Assembly: GCA_965219705.1 (NCBI GenBank)
Contig: OZ244789.1
Span: 1,984,001-2,048,000, forward strand
Direction of reading: 5' to 3'
DNA length: 64,000 nucleotides
Origin: JAJECS01 sp965219705
Lineage (GTDB): Bacteria; Chloroflexota; UBA11872
The notes beneath the pieces were generated by a model. That model saw nothing but the letters and a program-made list of their open reading frames with translations, was not told where the DNA came from and searched no databases. The translations under genes and the position numbers were made by a program. Positions 61,453 to 64,000 of the stretch are shown here, piece after piece. Numbering within the stretch: the stretch's first letter is position 1; each line of letters begins with the position of its first letter.

Positions 61453-62817
61453 CTAGTTCTCGTCGATCACCTTTTGCACTTCTTGCTCGGCCCACGCGGC
61501 GGCATCCTCAGGGCTTTCTCCGTCGATGACCCTAATGAACATGTCCTTCACGATGTTCCGGGCGGTGACGGTCCCCAGCAGTTCGGAACCCTTGGACCCG
61601 AACTTCGATCCGCCGACCCACGCTTGCTGCGACGCGTCCACGCCGGCCCGAATGATGTGCGCCACGGGTGCGATGCGCGGATGGTTCCAGTACTCATCGC
61701 TGTTTTGCACGGCTGTGTGCGTGGGCGCCCAACCGACCACGGTACTCTGGAACCACTCCTGGTAGTTGTCGCGGTCGAAGAGCGCGGCGAAGAACTCCGC
61801 CATGCGGTCGGGGTAGTCCGTCTGGGTGGTGATGTTGAGGATGTTCATGCCCGCCAACCCGGCGCCGGTTCCGGCCACGCTGGGCTGCGCCACGGCGGAC
61901 ACCTGTTCCAGCATCTCGGGCTTGTCGGCCAGGAAGGTGCCGGAGAACGAGGTCGACGACACCATGTGAGCCGTGGCGCCGCGGATGAACTCCCCTCGAC
62001 CGGCGCCCTCGTCGCGAGCGGCCGCGCCATCGGCCGAGACATCGTCCAAGGCCTTCGCCAGCTTGAGCGCCGCGATGGTGCCCTCGCTGTTAATGGAGTT
62101 GTTGCCGTTCTCGTCGAAGACGTACGCGTCATGCGCCGGCATCAGGCTCCACGCCATCTTGGGGTGCGCGTCCTTCAAGTAGGTGAAGTAGCCGTAGATC
62201 TCCGGCGGGTTGTTCAGCGCCTGTGCGTTCGACACGATCGTGTCCCACGTCGTCGGCGCGGGCAGGCCGTTCGCCGCGTAGAGATCACTGCGGTAGTACA
62301 GGATGTGCGGCCACAGGAACTGCGGCACGCCGTAGTTCGTACCGTCCAAATTGGTCGCGTCGAGGTCGTTTTCGCCGAAGATGTCGCGCCCCATCAGGTC
62401 CAGCGCGTCCGTGGCCGGCGCGACGATCTCTTGCCCCGCCCAACTCCAGGTGGAGTCCGGCTGGCTCCAGACCATGTCCGGCAATGTCTCAGTGGCCTTG
62501 GCTGCCAGAATCTTGGGCTCCGTCTCACGGAACGGCACCACTTCGCGGTTCATCCTGACGTCGGCCACGATGCCGGCGCGGGCGAACCACGCGTCCTGCG
62601 CTGCCACGCCCAGCGGCCGCGTCTCAAAGTCCCAGAACGAGATGTCGATGATCTCGCGCTCGGCCGACATTTCATCGGCCATCTTCCCGTCGCCGGCCGT
62701 CGATTCGCCGCACGCCGCCAGGACCATCGCCGCGGTCGCGGCGCCGCCGGCTGCCGCGCCAAGGCGGAACAGCCGACGTCGGCTCAGCGTCTCTGTTCGA
62801 TTCGAGTGCCCACTCAT
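61453..62817 (-). CDS. Extracellular solute-binding lipoprotein of the ABC importer
   Basis: From ATG 62817 the 454-residue protein carries a twin-arginine signal and lipobox (LSRRRLFRLGAAAGGAATAA, then MVLAACGE), followed by a family 1 sugar-binding fold: ISFWDFETRPLG, LPAPTTWDTIVSNAQALNNP, FIRGATAHMVSSTSFSG and YWNHPRIAPVAHIIRAG. It captures the substrate and passes it to the two permeases. Ribosome site AGAGGAG and GAGG precede the ATG. First gene of the operon. Confidence 0.92.
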   Translation of the reverse strand: MSGHSNRTETLSRRRLFRLGAAAGGAATAAMVLAACGESTAGDGKMADEMSAEREIIDISFWDFETRPLGVAAQDAWFARAGIVADVRMNREVVPFRETEPKILAAKATETLPDMVWSQPDSTWSWAGQEIVAPATDALDLMGRDIFGENDLDATNLDGTNYGVPQFLWPHILYYRSDLYAANGLPAPTTWDTIVSNAQALNNPPEIYGYFTYLKDAHPKMAWSLMPAHDAYVFDENGNNSINSEGTIAALKLAKALDDVSADGAAARDEGAGRGEFIRGATAHMVSSTSFSGTFLADKPEMLEQVSAVAQPSVAGTGAGLAGMNILNITTQTDYPDRMAEFFAALFDRDNYQEWFQSTVVGWAPTHTAVQNSDEYWNHPRIAPVAHIIRAGVDASQQAWVGGSKFGSKGSELLGTVTARNIVKDMFIRVIDGESPEDAAAWAEQEVQKVIDEN

Positions 62818-63155
62818 CCTCGACTCCTCTGTCCTCGCGGGACGGATGCAACCGCCGCCGCACAACCCGTCAACATAGATCGAACGCTCTGTCGAAAGTG
62901 ATCGCCTGGGTGCTCCTGCGGAGGCCGCCGCGCACCGCATGCCGTGCCGCGGCGGCACTCGTCCGCGCGAGCCTGCCAACGTAGGCCGCACAGCGAATTT
63001 GTGGACACCCGATCATCGTTTTGGCGATGAACTTGTATATCACGAAGCGGATTGACGCTGCAACCGCGAGGTCGCGTGGCCTTCCCCTTTGTGCCTGCTG
63101 CGCCGCACGCGGTCCGCATGCCACACTGTCACTTCGGAGGATGGCCGATAGGGGT
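62818..63155. other. Divergent gap between ABC operon and PhyH gene
   Basis: About 340 bases without a convincing gene. It contains the inverted repeat TCATCG-TTTTGG-CGATGA (63013-63030) next to an AT-rich stretch (ACTTGTATATCACG), a plausible shared control region for the two divergent units. No complete -35/-10 pair was identified. Confidence 0.4.
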
Positions 63156-64000
63156 ATGGCAATGGATCCGAACTGCTTGGCATATGCGCTCACGGACGCC
63201 GAGGCGACGGCGTTCGATCGTGACGGGTTTCTGGTCGTCGAGGACGCGCTCTCGGCCGACCACGTGGACGAGCTGAGCGCGCTGGTCGACCGTCTGATCG
63301 CTGACGGCGGCTTCACCCGCACGCCGCACGGCAGCCGCGATGGACGCGTCAATGCGATCGATGTCGCCGGGCTGCATCCCGCCCTGCTGGACCTCGTCGA
63401 TCATCCGCGAACGCTGCCCAAGGTCTGGGGAATTCTGGGCTGGAACATCCACCTCTATCACAGCCACTACATCACGGCGCCGCAGATTCCCCGGCCAGCC
63501 AACGGGGAAGCAGCGCCGACGCTGGGCTGGCACCAGGATTCCGGCCGCATCAACCAGGACGTCGAGACCAACCCACGCCCTCGGCTCTCGCTCAAGGTGG
63601 CCTATTTCCTCAGTGACGCCAGCGAGGCTGAGCGGGGCAACTTTTGGGTTCTCCCCGGGAGCCACTTGCGGAACGAGATCGAGCTTCCTGAGTCCGGCCG
63701 CGGCCAACCTGACGGCGCCATGCCGGTGTGCGTGCCTCCTGGGACCTCCGTGCTCTTCGACCGGCGGCTCTGGCACGCCGGGTCGCCCAACTACTCGCCG
63801 ATCGTGCGCAAGGCGCTCTTCTTCGGCTATTCCCACCGCTGGGTTCACGCCCGCGACGAGGTTACCGTTCCGCCTGACCTGTGGGAGGCGGCCGATCCCA
63901 TCCGCCGGCAGTTGTTGGGTTATGCCACGAGCCAGCACGGACGCACGTCGCCCGCCGACGCGGATGTTCCTCTGCGAGGCTGGCTGGAACAGCACCAACC
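63156..64000 (+). CDS. Phytanoyl-CoA dioxygenase (PhyH) family protein, partial at edge
   Basis: The frame is open to the window end, so at least 281 residues are seen. It has AFDRDGFLVVEDALSADHVD at the start, the Fe ligands in LGWHQDSGR (His-x-Asp) and RRLWHAGSPN (His), and the 2-oxoglutarate Arg in PIVRKALFFGYSHRW, all of the PhyH family. The first ATG in frame is 63141, directly after GGAGG; 63156 and 63162 are more usual distances. It diverges from the ABC importer. Confidence 0.87.
   Translation, partial: MAMDPNCLAYALTDAEATAFDRDGFLVVEDALSADHVDELSALVDRLIADGGFTRTPHGSRDGRVNAIDVAGLHPALLDLVDHPRTLPKVWGILGWNIHLYHSHYITAPQIPRPANGEAAPTLGWHQDSGRINQDVETNPRPRLSLKVAYFLSDASEAERGNFWVLPGSHLRNEIELPESGRGQPDGAMPVCVPPGTSVLFDRRLWHAGSPNYSPIVRKALFFGYSHRWVHARDEVTVPPDLWEAADPIRRQLLGYATSQHGRTSPADADVPLRGWLEQHQ

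Noticed and set aside
1..64000. CRISPR array, tRNA, rRNA, transposase or integrase
   Set aside because: No regularly spaced repeats with unique spacers, no tRNA cloverleaf, and no transposase or integrase motif was recognised on reading both strands.

Overview
The window is GC-rich bacterial chromosome with closely packed genes. Its mix of catabolic families (enolase-superfamily dehydratases, amidohydrolases, phytanoyl-CoA-type dioxygenases, Gfo/Idh/MocA oxidoreductases, Ldh-type dehydrogenase), twin-arginine lipoproteins and many short repeated palindromes suggests an uncultured Chloroflexota, perhaps a SAR202/Dehalococcoidia-like lineage. That assignment is inference from gene content; no rRNA or tRNA gene was found to test it.

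Layout. 0.1-3.1 kb: a frameshifted Rad50-like ATPase coupled to a small helical protein. 3.1-6.1 kb: four toxin-antitoxin loci side by side (Phd antitoxin with a PIN relic, hicBA with an enlarged HicB, vapBC, and higBA with a frameshifted toxin). 6.3-10 kb: a MarR regulator converging on a tight dop-pup-pafA operon. The modifier is a 57-residue Pup/UBact-like protein ending in GGE, and no proteasome genes are nearby. 10-21.5 kb: metabolism and transport (ornithine cyclodeaminase family, EamA transporter, enolase-superfamily dehydratase, aminotransferase, aquaporin, M23 peptidase, hisI, DUF169) plus another HigBA pair. 21.7-25.6 kb: a Fur-family regulator divergent from a lipid-modification cluster (cyclopropane synthase, acyl desaturase, TIGR01777 reductase). 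25.6-33.8 kb: M24 peptidase, two DUF488 genes, an AT-rich island of about 1.3 kb with a small membrane-protein ORF and a GIY-YIG protein, then PhyH, oxidoreductase, GNAT and pentapeptide-repeat genes.

33.9-36 kb holds a lower-GC gene fusing DUF262, an HNH-like nuclease motif and an AlbA_2/Schlafen domain, placed directly behind dxs. 38-41.5 kb is a translationally coupled dehydrogenase, FGGY kinase, class II aldolase and small-protein operon. 41.5-52 kb has an epimerase, cupin, sugar isomerase-like protein, Hsp20 with a clear sigma-70 promoter, a hydroxyacid dehydrogenase, a Rieske fusion protein, an amidohydrolase and an MMPL exporter, separated by several families of palindromic repeats. 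52-64 kb looks like a catabolic block: Ldh dehydrogenase, two paralogous amidohydrolases flanking a 21-repeat RCC1-like secreted protein and a second enolase-superfamily enzyme, a carbohydrate ABC importer without its ATPase, and a PhyH dioxygenase running off the right edge.

The most notable item is the dop-pup-pafA operon with its previously easy-to-miss micro-gene; the DUF262-HNH-AlbA_2 fusion and the degenerating toxin-antitoxin cluster are next.
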